DNA of 64,000 nucleotides from the NCBI GenBank assembly GCA_023664385.1, contig JAMPFU010000001.1:86054-150053 (forward strand), in the 5' to 3' direction. The translations under genes and the position numbers were made by a program. Positions 17,668-25,700 of this stretch are shown here, piece by piece. Below the pieces are notes generated by a model. That model was not told the DNA's origin and made no database searches. It worked only from the letters and a program-made list of their open reading frames with translations. The DNA comes from Clostridium sp. (GTDB lineage: Bacteria; Bacillota; Clostridia; Lachnospirales; Lachnospiraceae). Each line of letters begins with the position of its first letter. The stretch's first letter is position 1.

Positions 17668-18192
17668 TTATATTCGTATATTCCGTATTATGTATACCGT
17701 TAAAATTCCCACCACAATACCTGCTGCGACGCCTGAAATGATAAGCACAGGCAGGTAATACATGATATTCACATTTTCCATGAGAAAAACCGCAACGATA
17801 ATCTGTCCTGCATTATGCGCCACTGCTCCCGCCACGCTTACGCCCACAACAGAAAACAGCTTTACCTTTTTCAAAATAATCATAATGCATATACTGAGGG
17901 TTGCTCCCGCAAGACTGTATATAATCACATATAAATTGCCAAATAAAATTCCAGACAGAACAATTCTTCCGGCACTGATAACAATTGCAGGCTTTACTCC
18001 AAGCTTGTACATGGCGAGCATTGTAACTATATTTGCCATGCCAAGCTTTACCCCCGGAACAGCAGCAAATACAGGGATAAGACCTTCAAGATATGACAGA
18101 ACAAGTGCAAGTGCGATAAAAACGCCTGTCAATGCTACCATGCGGTTATTTGATTTGGCAGATATGTAGTTTTTATTTTCGTGTTTTTCCAT
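17668..18192 (-). CDS. Gx transporter family membrane protein
   Basis: 174 residues from ATG 18192 (MEKHENKNYISAKSNN); a longer frame to 18270 lacks a better start. Five to six membrane helices are seen, with LTGVFIALALVLSYLEGLIP, PGVKLGMANIVTMLAMY and GRIVLSGILFGN typical of the family often annotated as heptaprenyl diphosphate synthase component I. The family resembles ECF-type S-components and often sits beside rnf-like or FMN-binding genes. It lies upstream of rnfC on the same strand, 377 bases away. Substrate unknown. Confidence 0.82.
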   Translation of the reverse strand: MEKHENKNYISAKSNNRMVALTGVFIALALVLSYLEGLIPVFAAVPGVKLGMANIVTMLAMYKLGVKPAIVISAGRIVLSGILFGNLYVIIYSLAGATLSICIMIILKKVKLFSVVGVSVAGAVAHNAGQIIVAVFLMENVNIMYYLPVLIISGVAAGIVVGILTVYIIRNIRI

Positions 18193-18285
18193 ATATTTCT
18201 GCACTCCCATATGCCCTGTCTGCCATACATAACAAAAGATTTCTTGCATTAGACAGTCACGTTCCTCCATAAAACTAATAACATA

Positions 18286-19311
18286 TTACTTGTCAGCCTT
18301 TGCCAATTCTTTAATTACTTTATCAAAATCCGATTCAATCGGTTGTGTTTTATTGAAAATATCGTATTCATGATAAGCTTTCTCAACAGCTTGTTTATGA
18401 GTAATACGTCCATTGTCTTTTAAAATGTCGTATCTTCGGAATTCAAGAAATTCATTGACACTTTTTGAAAATTCCTCCATTGTAAAAACATTTTCTCGCT
18501 CAATCAAATCCTCTATATAATCAAAATATCCAGTAACAGCACGTTCTAATTGGCGAATTTGCTTTTCATCTAAGTAATTTTTTGCAATTGGTGTATCAGA
18601 TTTGAGGATACGACCATCTGGAGCATTTTTCCATGTAGTTAACCCCATATTTTCTTTTGTATAATCTGCCTGATGATATACGATTTCAGCCGCAGTCTTT
18701 CCAGTAATGGCATAATGAAATTTATTCTGTATGGTAGCATAAAAACGATATGTAATATCAGAATTCTTATCATAATCAATACTGCACTCTGCAAAAATAT
18801 CCGTTATCTGTTGCCAGATTCTACGCTCGCTGGCACGGATGGAGCGTACCCTTTCCAGCAATTCACGAAAATAATCTTTTCCAAATGCTTTTCCCCCTTG
18901 CTTTAGGCATTCGTCATCCATTACAAAACCTTTAATCATATATTCTTTAAGAATATTAGTTGCCCAGATTCTAAACTTTGTAGCCTGAATGGAATTTACT
19001 CTATAGCCAACGGAGATGACGGCGTCCAAGTTATAATAATTAGTTGGAGTAGTTTGCGTTTTGTCTTGCATTGCTCCATGTTGAGTGGTTGTTGCAATTT
19101 TTGCAACAACCACTTTCTCATCCAATTCGCCTGTTTCAAAAATTTTTGCCAAGTGACGGCTGATACCAGATTTGTCAATACCAAATAATTCAGCCATAGC
19201 CTTTTGTGTTAACCATATTGTTTCATCTTTTATTAAGGCACTAACAGATACATTATCATCTTCGGTTCTGTACAACACCATTTCCATTTTCTTTATAATA
19301 TCTGTATTCAT
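18286..19311 (-). CDS. RhuM family protein
   Basis: 341 residues from ATG 19311, which has GGAGG at ideal spacing; an earlier ATG at 19359 has none. The N-terminal half has the RhuM signature: an HTH-like region (WLTQKAMAELFGIDKSGISRHL), TTTQHGAMQDKTQT and YYNLDAVISVGYRVNS. The C-terminal part (FAITGKTAAEIVYHQAD-like and DYIEDLIERENVF) matches the same family. RhuM was named from a Salmonella pathogenicity island; homologues occur widely in accessory regions and their biochemical role is unknown. Its position at the edge of the accessory block 18.3-38.8 kb fits acquisition by transfer. Confidence 0.88.
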   Translation of the reverse strand: MNTDIIKKMEMVLYRTEDDNVSVSALIKDETIWLTQKAMAELFGIDKSGISRHLAKIFETGELDEKVVVAKIATTTQHGAMQDKTQTTPTNYYNLDAVISVGYRVNSIQATKFRIWATNILKEYMIKGFVMDDECLKQGGKAFGKDYFRELLERVRSIRASERRIWQQITDIFAECSIDYDKNSDITYRFYATIQNKFHYAITGKTAAEIVYHQADYTKENMGLTTWKNAPDGRILKSDTPIAKNYLDEKQIRQLERAVTGYFDYIEDLIERENVFTMEEFSKSVNEFLEFRRYDILKDNGRITHKQAVEKAYHEYDIFNKTQPIESDFDKVIKELAKADK

Positions 19312-19474
19312 ATAAAGCCTCCAATTGATTCTTTCTGTAATATAATCTGTATTATTCAAAAATATATTACTATCATACCAAGCTTAATATGTAAGGTCAA
19401 ATGGTATTTGCTATTTCTTTTGTTTATCAATTCAACATGTATTTCGTTTCAAAATATTTTTTATTTCATGTTTT

Positions 19475-19726
19475 TCAATACATATAATCCCAGACATTGA
19501 AGTTTTCTGTACCTGCTACCTCCTTATCTGTAACATCGGGTACATATTCCGTCGTAGTTGTTTCGCCTATGTATATATTAACGTGATAATATATATGTGC
19601 ACTTGTATAAGATCTAAAATCGACAGTATAGGTATCTCCCTACAGCTCACTTATATTCCAATAGACTCCATAAGCATCATCATTCACCATATCCACCAAT
19701 GCCAGATTCTTTTCACAGCAATAATT
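19475..19726 (-). pseudogene. Remnant of an unidentified gene with an in-frame stop
   Basis: A minus-strand frame of 84 codons reads coherently as protein. It begins after a stop at 19727 as NYCCEKNLALVDMVND, passes an in-frame TAG at 19640-19642, continues as GDTYTVDFRSYTSAHIYY and ends WDYMY with TGA at 19475. There is no start codon or ribosome site at the upstream end. The beta-rich, Thr/Tyr-rich composition (IGETTTTEYVPDVTD) suggests a fragment of an exported or surface protein. The rest of the 19312-19786 gap is AT-rich and otherwise empty apart from the hairpin at 19745-19778. Confidence 0.5.
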
Positions 19727-19744
19727 TTATTTTCTTAAAATGCT

Positions 19745-19778
19745 GCCATAGCATATGTCAAAAGAAATACGCTATGGC
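19745..19778 (-). terminator. Hairpin after the RiPP precursor gene
   Basis: GCCATAGC (19745-19752) pairs with GCTATGGC (19771-19778), and the stem can extend inward through TAT/ATA with one G-U. It starts 8 bases after the stop of the 41-codon gene. The following T-run (AGCATTTTAAG) is weak, so it may be a terminator or an RNA-stabilising hairpin. Confidence 0.55.
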
Positions 19779-19786
19779 AAAAGTTT

Positions 19787-19912
19787 CTAGTGATCTTGAC
19801 CGTAACGTGCTTTCACGCAGTGTCCACCCTCACATGAAGATCGATCACTTGCCATAGAATTAACTTTTACAGATAATTCCACCTTTTTTACTTCTGGCTT
19901 TGTGTACTTCAT
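19787..19912 (-). CDS. Candidate RiPP precursor peptide, 41 aa
   Basis: A short gene starting at ATG 19912 with AGGAGG about 8 bases upstream and ending at TAG 19787-19789. The N-terminal part, MKYTKPEVKKVELSVK, is a lysine-rich, helical leader-like region resembling the leader of many peptides recognised by PqqD-type elements. The C-terminal part contains SSCEGGHCVKARYGQDH, with two Cys flanking Glu-Gly-Gly-His. It lies 19 bases after the SPASM radical SAM gene, which follows a PqqD-like gene, so all three required parts of a ribosomally made, radical-modified peptide are present in order. Which residues are linked cannot be told; a Cys thioether or a carbon-carbon bond are both possible. 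No protease or transporter gene is adjacent. Confidence 0.72.
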   Translation of the reverse strand: MKYTKPEVKKVELSVKVNSMASDRSSCEGGHCVKARYGQDH

Positions 19913-19931
19913 AATCATTCCTCCTATAAAT

Positions 19932-21065
19932 TTATTCATTAAAAGCTGCTTTTCTTAAAGCCTCTTCAAATGTCATATTACCACAATAGAAATTTTTTCT
20001 TATATTTGCAATTTTACATACATTAAAAGGTCTAATTTCATCATTTCCATACAAAAAATCCATTTCAGCAGGACACACGTCACAATAATATCTTGCTTCA
20101 CAACCTTTACATACATATGTATCTGTTGCTTTTTTCTGAGAAAAATATTTAAATTTATCCCAAATCAAATCGAATGTTTCTCTATTTAATTTTTCGCCTT
20201 TATGTCTTAATTTCATACAAGGGCATATATTTCCTTTATAATCAATAACAAAACTATTTAAGGCTACATTACATGCATATACCTTATTATTTTCAATCAG
20301 CTCCTTAATTTCCTTTTTTCTTCTCTTGTCATTTTCCAACTCAACTCTTTCTAAGCTTTGAATTTGCTCATAATAGTTAAGGAATTCGTTTTTTAAAGCA
20401 AAATCCATAGGCACCTGCAACTGTCTGGTACACTCATCTTTATCTATAGTCGCACATATATCAAATGTATATACAAATGGTATATCAAGCCTTTCAGCCA
20501 ATTTCTTCATTGCATCTAATTCTTCTAATGTAGGTAAAATAATTGGCGATTTTAAGGATACCCTGACCCCAATTTTTTTTAATTTTTCACAATTTAATAT
20601 GACTTTTTTAAAAGCACCATCTATGCCAGTTATTTTCTTATAAGTTTTCTCATTTGAACCATAAATCGAAATATCTACTAATAGTGGGGGATACTCTTTC
20701 AATATATCAATAATATTATCATCAAACAAATAGCCATTACTAAATAGTTCTACCAAAAAGCCTTTTTTCTTTGCATATATGTAAATATCCGGGAAATCAT
20801 CTCTTGTTAGTATTTCACCACCTGTAAAAGTTATAAAAAGTATTCCTATATCATACAATAAATCGATTATATCTATTACTTCCCTATATGATAATTGTTC
20901 TGACACATGATTATTTTGCAAATAACAATGTATACAATTCATATTACAACGTGCCGTTAACTCAAATAAAACAGCATATGGTTTTCTTTCTTTCATCCAC
21001 TCATTTCTCTTGGTTTCATTAAAATCCATTAAATCTAAATATAATTTTTCATTTATTTCTTCCAT
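19932..21065 (-). CDS. Radical SAM/SPASM peptide-modifying enzyme
   Basis: 377 residues. The radical SAM cluster motif CNMNC-IHC reads TARCNMNCIHCYLQ (Cys near residues 40, 44 and 47). FITFTGGEILTRDDF provides the GGE motif for SAM binding. A C-terminal SPASM-type domain carries CNVALNSFVIDYKGNICPCMKL and later CKGCEARYYCDVCPAE and FNVCKIAN, enough Cys for two auxiliary clusters. SPASM enzymes cross-link or epimerise peptide substrates. The neighbouring PqqD-like gene upstream and the 41-residue peptide gene downstream make a RiPP maturase the best reading. The ATG at 21065 follows AGGAGATACAT. Confidence 0.9.
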   Translation of the reverse strand: MEEINEKLYLDLMDFNETKRNEWMKERKPYAVLFELTARCNMNCIHCYLQNNHVSEQLSYREVIDIIDLLYDIGILFITFTGGEILTRDDFPDIYIYAKKKGFLVELFSNGYLFDDNIIDILKEYPPLLVDISIYGSNEKTYKKITGIDGAFKKVILNCEKLKKIGVRVSLKSPIILPTLEELDAMKKLAERLDIPFVYTFDICATIDKDECTRQLQVPMDFALKNEFLNYYEQIQSLERVELENDKRRKKEIKELIENNKVYACNVALNSFVIDYKGNICPCMKLRHKGEKLNRETFDLIWDKFKYFSQKKATDTYVCKGCEARYYCDVCPAEMDFLYGNDEIRPFNVCKIANIRKNFYCGNMTFEEALRKAAFNE

Positions 21066-21091
21066 ATGTATCTCCTGCTTGCACCTAAATA

Positions 21092-21367
21092 TTAACTCTC
21101 AACAAATCCCAACTTATAAAGTATAGAAACAAAAGCCTGTACATCATTTAAAACATCAATTTTACTAATTTCATCAAACGTTACTTCCAGCAGTTTATCA
21201 ACTAATTCATTAATACCGTTACAGTAGGGTATAGATTCCCATAAAAAATATCCCACTTCATTTATCTCATATAATCTGCACTTTTCATCTGAATAGTTAT
21301 CCTTTATATTTATAAGAAAGTAACAGTCATGTACTTTTCGAGCTATAATATTGCTATTTCTATTCAT
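21092..21367 (-). CDS. PqqD-like peptide-recognition protein (RRE)
   Basis: 91 residues. The PqqD fold is suggested by an N-terminal beta region (IIARKVHDCYFLINI), then YEINEVGYFLWESI, then helices (INELVDKLLEVTFDEI and VLNDVQAFVSILYKLGFV). The NEVGxxLWxxI pattern is the usual PqqD signature. It would bind the precursor leader and hand it to the radical SAM enzyme that starts 26 bases downstream. The 126 bases upstream of it separate the RiPP locus from the EssC/kinase operon, so it may have its own promoter. Confidence 0.82.
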   Translation of the reverse strand: MNRNSNIIARKVHDCYFLINIKDNYSDEKCRLYEINEVGYFLWESIPYCNGINELVDKLLEVTFDEISKIDVLNDVQAFVSILYKLGFVES

Positions 21368-21493
21368 TTGTCACCTCAAAACAATTTATTCATACATTTT
21401 ATTACCAATATATTCATTTTTACATACTATATATAATCTAAGAGCAATACCTGCTTTCACATATTTTTTATTCTAAATCTTAACACAGGACCA

Positions 21494-21811
21494 TCAATAA
21501 TAATACATTTCACCAATATCAAACTGAGCATTCTTATTTCCATTGTTGGCAGCCATTCTTTTGTATTCATAAAATTTATGAATATCTTTTTCAACGCCAA
21601 CACCTTGCTTATATGCCCAAGCCATTGAATTTTGAGCTACTGCGTCTCCCATAGAAGCTGCTCGTTTCCAACATGAAACAGCTCGTGGCACATCAGATTC
21701 CAGCCCATCACAACCATAATAGTAAAAGTATCCTAAATCACAAATAGCCTTCTCATCACCTTCTTCCGCCTTTATTTTACACTTATTAAATTCTTCTAAA
21801 TTATATTCCAT
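21494..21811 (-). CDS. Sel1-repeat protein, 105 aa
   Basis: Two to three Sel1-like (SLR) repeats are visible: AICDLGYFYYYGCDGLESDVPRAVSCWKRAA, then AQNSMAWAYKQGVGVEKDIHK, then AQFDIGEMYYY. The Gly and Ala positions match the alpha-helical hairpin repeat. Sel1 proteins are protein-protein scaffolds. It is short and stops at a repeat boundary, so it may be a truncated copy of a longer SLR protein. It lies 8 bases after the 90-residue helical protein and is the last gene of the EssC operon. A decayed Sel1 gene sits at the other end of the same operon (36095-36560). Confidence 0.8.
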   Translation of the reverse strand: MEYNLEEFNKCKIKAEEGDEKAICDLGYFYYYGCDGLESDVPRAVSCWKRAASMGDAVAQNSMAWAYKQGVGVEKDIHKFYEYKRMAANNGNKNAQFDIGEMYYY

Positions 21812-21819
21812 ATACCCCC

Positions 21820-22092
21820 CTAAATATTTGAATTAACACTTGCTTCAATTTTTTCTGCTACTGCAACCATAAGCTCCGAATACGATGAAAGTACTTTTGC
21901 TGCCTCCTCTGCAATGTGCTTTGCATTCATTGAGCTAGACTCTATTTGTGTCCAAAATTCTTCACATCTCCCACCAATCGCATTACTATTTGTCATAAAT
22001 CTTTTTGCATCATCACTTATTTGAACACTTACATTTAAAGAATTTGTTGCTATTTGCCTCAATGCTTTTGCATTTTCCAATGTCATTCCCAT
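21820..22092 (-). CDS. Small helical protein, 90 aa (possible T7SS-type partner)
   Basis: The start is ATG 22092 (MGMTLENAKALRQIA), which has AGGAGG seven bases upstream; the longer frame from 22110 overlaps the preceding stop without a ribosome site. The protein is almost entirely helical, with a central CEEFWTQIESSS and Ala/Glu-rich second helix (KHIAEEAAKVLSSYSELMVAV). Length and helix-turn-helix outline resemble WXG100 and related substrates of EssC-type systems, but the WXG signature itself is absent. It follows two other small helical genes and the EssC-like ATPase. Confidence 0.72.
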   Translation of the reverse strand: MGMTLENAKALRQIATNSLNVSVQISDDAKRFMTNSNAIGGRCEEFWTQIESSSMNAKHIAEEAAKVLSSYSELMVAVAEKIEASVNSNI

Positions 22093-22106
22093 AACAATAC
22101 CTCCTA

Positions 22107-22373
22107 TCAATATGATTTTCTTATTTCAATTAAATCATTTCTTTTATTTGTAACTTTTTTTAGCAATCCATAAGCTTCATCTATGGAACCAGATATTTGG
22201 GTTGAAACAGATTTTAATTTTTCAGTTGTTTTTATTGCTAGAGTATCATTCCCTAGATTAGACTGTGTATCATTAACCATCATTGCTATTTCCTGCATAT
22301 TTTGAGCCATAGAATCAATATAATCTCGCAACACATTTTCGACTTCACCTAACGCTTTAATTAACTCATCCAT
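22107..22373 (-). CDS. Small helical protein, 88 aa, paralogue of the next gene upstream
   Basis: Shares its first 65 residues with the gene at 22378-22719: MDELI(K/N)AL(G/N)E, then NDTQSNLGNDTLAIKT against NDTKSNLGDDSLGIST. All-helical, with no membrane segment or signal peptide. It is shorter at the C-terminus than its paralogue and ends ...LIEIRKSY. It starts 4 bases after the stop of the 113-residue protein. Tandem paralogous small helical proteins beside an EssC-like ATPase suggest secreted substrates or their chaperones, as in LXG/WXG100 systems. This is inference from context. Confidence 0.75.
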   Translation of the reverse strand: MDELIKALGEVENVLRDYIDSMAQNMQEIAMMVNDTQSNLGNDTLAIKTTEKLKSVSTQISGSIDEAYGLLKKVTNKRNDLIEIRKSY

Positions 22374-22377
22374 ACAA

Positions 22378-22719
22378 TTACCTCCTAAACATTATTTCTT
22401 TATGTATATTTTTTTGCCCATATGGTAATTGTGAATCACCTTCCCCTTCGTCTTGTAACATTTTAATTATTTTATTTAATTCGTCACTTTTTATTTTTAT
22501 CCTTTTAGATAGACTTGTAAGTTCATCAAGTGTTTTCCTTAACTCTTGCACTAAAGGCAGAAGCATGGATACTGTAGATATACCCAGACTATCATCTCCA
22601 AGGTTACTTTTTGTGTCGTTGATAATCTTAAGCATACCATCTATTTCTTCTAACAAATCAGTACGATATTTATCAACATATAACTTCATCTCATTAAGTG
22701 CATTAATTAATTCATCCAT
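22378..22719 (-). CDS. Small helical protein, 113 aa
   Basis: Paralogue of the 88-residue protein downstream, with the shared NDTKSNLGDDSLGIST motif near residues 34-49. It has an additional C-terminal extension of about 25 polar residues (DEGEGDSQLPYGQKNIHKE) and otherwise is a helical hairpin. It starts one base after the EssC stop codon (22721), so translation is coupled to the ATPase. The extension could be a recognition tail, but no YxxxD/E-type export signal is clear. Confidence 0.75.
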   Translation of the reverse strand: MDELINALNEMKLYVDKYRTDLLEEIDGMLKIINDTKSNLGDDSLGISTVSMLLPLVQELRKTLDELTSLSKRIKIKSDELNKIIKMLQDEGEGDSQLPYGQKNIHKEIMFRR

Positions 22720-22720
22720 A

Positions 22721-25700
22721 TTAACTCACCACATTCCCCTCTTCATCAACATGAAAACCGCCAATAGATATATCCCTACTTACAAACACATTGGATTTAT
22801 ATTTTGAACTATTTCCTACATAAAGTAACTCTGTCGGTTCCATACGATTTAAACTCCTTTCATTAAATTCATATTGGAATTCCTGACTCATGGAAAACAA
22901 CAATTTATGCTTATATAATCTCATATCTGGTCTTATGCTCTTAAAATCAGATATATTGCCAAAATAAACCACAAAATGTTTTCCTCTTTTTGATGCTGTT
23001 TTTAGTAATTTATTAATATCATTTCGAGCATCGTATGTTTTATTGACAAAATCACCTTTCGAGACATTAACCACATCAGATGAATCTCCTCGAACTGAAA
23101 AGCTCATATTTATATTTTCTCTCTTGTCAGGATCTGAAATCACTTGATTCCATGCGTCCATAAGCAACTCAAACTCTTGATTTATATCTGATAACAAACT
23201 GTCATTTGTATCAGCGTCGTTCTCATCGTTGTCTTCATCATATAATTCAAATTCATCAAACAAATTTCTAATACCTAGCATAATAATAAGTTCATCTTTT
23301 GAATAATCAGCGTCTTTCTTATCATTAATCCTTCCTATATCCATGCATATCTCATCAATTCCTTTGCAAATATTATTAATTGCAAACTTATTTTTAATGT
23401 ATTTTCTGTAAAGGATATTACGCGAATCTGTCCATAAGGTCACTTTTACTCCTGCCCTTTTACACTCTTCCTTAAATGCTAATATAGTATTTGAAATTGT
23501 GGCAACATCTCCACCTGCCATAATTATATTTTCACATGCATCTCTATGCAAAAATATGGTTTTAATGCCGTTAAAGCCCTGAGGTGTTCCAGGGTATAGA
23601 ACCACATCATCGTCATCATATTCGTCATCATTTATCAATTCCTCCCTTTCATATTTTTCAAATAGCGGTACTTGTGACATGTATGTTTTTGGAATATTAC
23701 CTGTAAACAAAAACGGTTCCTTATTAACATATTCAGTATCGGATAATTTGTCAGAATATGCAGACACATTAAATGCTGTATTCAACTCATCCATATATTC
23801 ATCAATATCTTTAGATTCAATTTTAAGATTATTTATACGGTTGACTTGTACAATATAATTATCGTTAGAATCTGTTAGATGTGTTTTTATAAGTGTCTTG
23901 TATGGAGGCAACGTTGCAACGTAGTTGTCAATCATATCGTTTCTTTGAATAGGCGTTAAAGCTAGTGTATCATTAATTTCAGCAACAGAATTTTTTAACG
24001 CCATTCTCATTTGAATTTGATCCTTAGCTGCGGGACTCAAGCCGTTCATTCCATTATTAAAGCTCTGACTTGCAAAAATAAATTTGAACCCTAGTTTCCG
24101 TCCTTCTCTAAGCAAATTTTCTAATTTTAATACATAATTATTTTCTAATTCATTTGCTCTTGTTTCTGAGATAATCTGCGACATTTCCGCAAACTCATCA
24201 ATAATAACAAAGACCACTGGCATATAGACACCAACCGGAACGTCTGTTATGTCATTCCAACCTCTACTTGAAAATAAGTCTTTTCTTTCTTCCATCAACT
24301 GATAGAGCTTATCAATTACCCCGAAAACCATTTCATCGGAATTACCAAGAATAATATTTTTGATATGCGGAGGGCATTTTTTGGCATACTTCGAAAATCC
24401 AGTTTTCATAAAATCAATAAGCCAAAGTTCAACTTCATCAGGATGATAATTCATCAAAATTCCGACTATAATGTCGTCTAATAAAACAGATTTACCAGAA
24501 CCAGCAGTTCCCATAATATAAGATGCAAAATTGTTTTTCTCAAAATCACAATAAACCAGGTTATTATTGTCATCTATTCCAAATGGTACGACAATTCTTC
24601 TCCTAACTTCTTCTGCTCTTTTAGGAATCATTCTTTTACACAGAGAAAAATAATAATTATCTATATGTTCTTTATTTTTTTCGATATGTGAATCAACAAC
24701 TTCAGTATCAGCTACTATACCTTTTTTCTTATATTTTTCAGAAATTGACATTAATATATCATTTCGTTCTCTATTGTCCAAAAATGCCACTCTAAATATA
24801 GTGTTACATTGTTTAGCACCGGCATTATAATTATAAACAGCCATTCCTCTTTCAATAAGCAAATTTGCTTCACCAGCACTCTCACCAAGTGCAATTTTTG
24901 AAACATTGCTAGTACACATAAGTGCTATTCTAATAGCAATTTGATTATATGCAGCAGCGTTAAAATTTGTTGCAGCCTCAATATTTTGTGTAGATAATAT
25001 TACATGAATACCAAACCCTCGTCCTTGCTCCAACAAACGTTGAAGCATTTCTGAACTCTCTGCTGAAATATAATCCAATTTCTTAGAATCAAATAGGACT
25101 TGATATTCATCGATTATCAATAAAATTCTTGGAATCTTTTTCTCTGTTTTTCTCCTATATGATGTTATATTTTCGCAATCAACTTCTTTAAACAATTCTG
25201 ATCGCCTTTTCATTTCGGAATTTATTCTATGTATAACATCGTATCCATATTTTCTATCACTCTCTATAGCAACTAATTTAATATTCGGAAGATTGTACTC
25301 TCCATAACATTTAAATTCTACACCATGTTTAAAATCCAATAAATATATAGATAATTCTTCATAGCTATATTTAATCATCATACTATTAATTAATGTATGG
25401 AGTAGAGTCGTTTTTCCACTTCCAGTGTTTCCAACAATCAATGCATGGTGAGTAACTCCTTCACCACCAATTAAAAAATTCTGAAGGTTACCTACCCCAA
25501 TTTGACCTATAGGCACTTCCAAATTATCAGTCGAATCACCAACAAACCAATCATTGGGCTTTATAATATCAGAAAAACCAACTATAATTCTTCCTGCATC
25601 TTCAACACCCTTCTTAAAGGCAGGTACTACTGTGTTCAAAATATCATCCGATACCATATTCCAAATTCTAAACTTAATATTAGGATTTGTGTTATTGGTA

